Part shown: one piece after another, positions 63,966 to 64,000 of the stretch
How positions within the stretch are numbered: the stretch's first letter is position 1
Layout: each line of letters starts with the position of its first letter
Origin: Siniperca chuatsi
Lineage: Eukaryota; Chordata; Actinopteri; Centrarchiformes; Sinipercidae
DNA: 64,000 nt
Reading direction: 5' to 3'
Assembly: GCF_020085105.1 (NCBI RefSeq)
Contig: NC_058055.1
Span: forward strand, 13,035,822 to 13,099,821
Position numbers and translations under genes: made by a program
Notes under the pieces: generated by a model
Databases searched by the model: none
Told to the model about the DNA's origin: nothing
What the model saw: the letters and a program-made list of their open reading frames with translations, nothing else

Positions 63966-64000
63966 CATGAATACAGAAAAGCCACAACAGGTCAGGTTGT

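Larger units (their letters stand above)
58946..64000. other. Upstream intron of the nectin gene (presumed)
   Basis: No exon of the nectin signal peptide and no other gene could be supported. It has a CA microsatellite (59435-59473), AT-rich unique-looking sequence to about 61740, a GC-rich repetitive block (61850-63360) and a foldback MITE at the right edge. Confidence 0.55.

Noticed and set aside
1-64000. CRISPR arrays, operons or prokaryotic systems
   Set aside because: The window is spliced vertebrate DNA; the tandem repeats present are microsatellites, minisatellites and transposon arms.

Overview
The window is vertebrate nuclear DNA, almost certainly from a teleost fish and probably a percomorph. 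The genes are split into many short exons with GT-AG (twice GC-AG) introns. The spliced proteins resemble vertebrate ALG9, layilin, complement factor B, CHK1, a VSIG10L2-like Ig protein and a nectin. The spaces between exons hold CA, ATT and GATA microsatellites and short inverted-repeat elements of kinds I know from fish genomes. All exon models were built by hand from reading frame, splice sites and protein similarity. Five of the six genes splice in frame to a stop codon, with a methionine start wherever the 5' end lies inside the window.

Layout. 1-2855 (+): 3' half of alg9, an ER mannosyltransferase. 5606-10154 (-): complete layilin (C-type lectin membrane protein), convergent with alg9. 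10155-15036: intergenic, with a foldback element and a hAT-type MITE. 15037-26078 (-): complete 18-exon complement factor B, 765 codons. 26079-31000: intergenic, with a minisatellite, a decayed LINE on the minus strand and a dispersed fish repeat. 31000-37731 (+): promoter and complete chek1 (455 aa). 38501-48548 (-): complete 12-exon Ig/FN3 membrane protein (851 aa), best called vsig10l2-like, tail to tail with chek1. 48549-53378: intergenic, with repeats and a poly(T) run. 53379-58945 (-): nectin-family gene, most like nectin-1, nine exons from V-set domain to stop. Its signal-peptide exon was not found and probably lies beyond the right edge. 58946-64000: the presumed first nectin intron, with a GC-rich repetitive block at 61.8-63.4 kb.

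From memory, human ALG9, LAYN, CHEK1, VSIG10L2 and NECTIN1 all lie on 11q23-q24, so this is a conserved block. Factor B is the outlier, since in mammals it sits in the MHC class III region on another chromosome. The genes do not form a pathway; they share a neighbourhood. I found no CRISPR, operon, tRNA or rRNA, and no clearly new system. The less ordinary points are the elongated, repetitive layilin tail, factor B outside an MHC context, an internally deleted LINE, several well-bounded MITEs with target-site duplications, and the unexplained GC-rich open frame near 62 kb.
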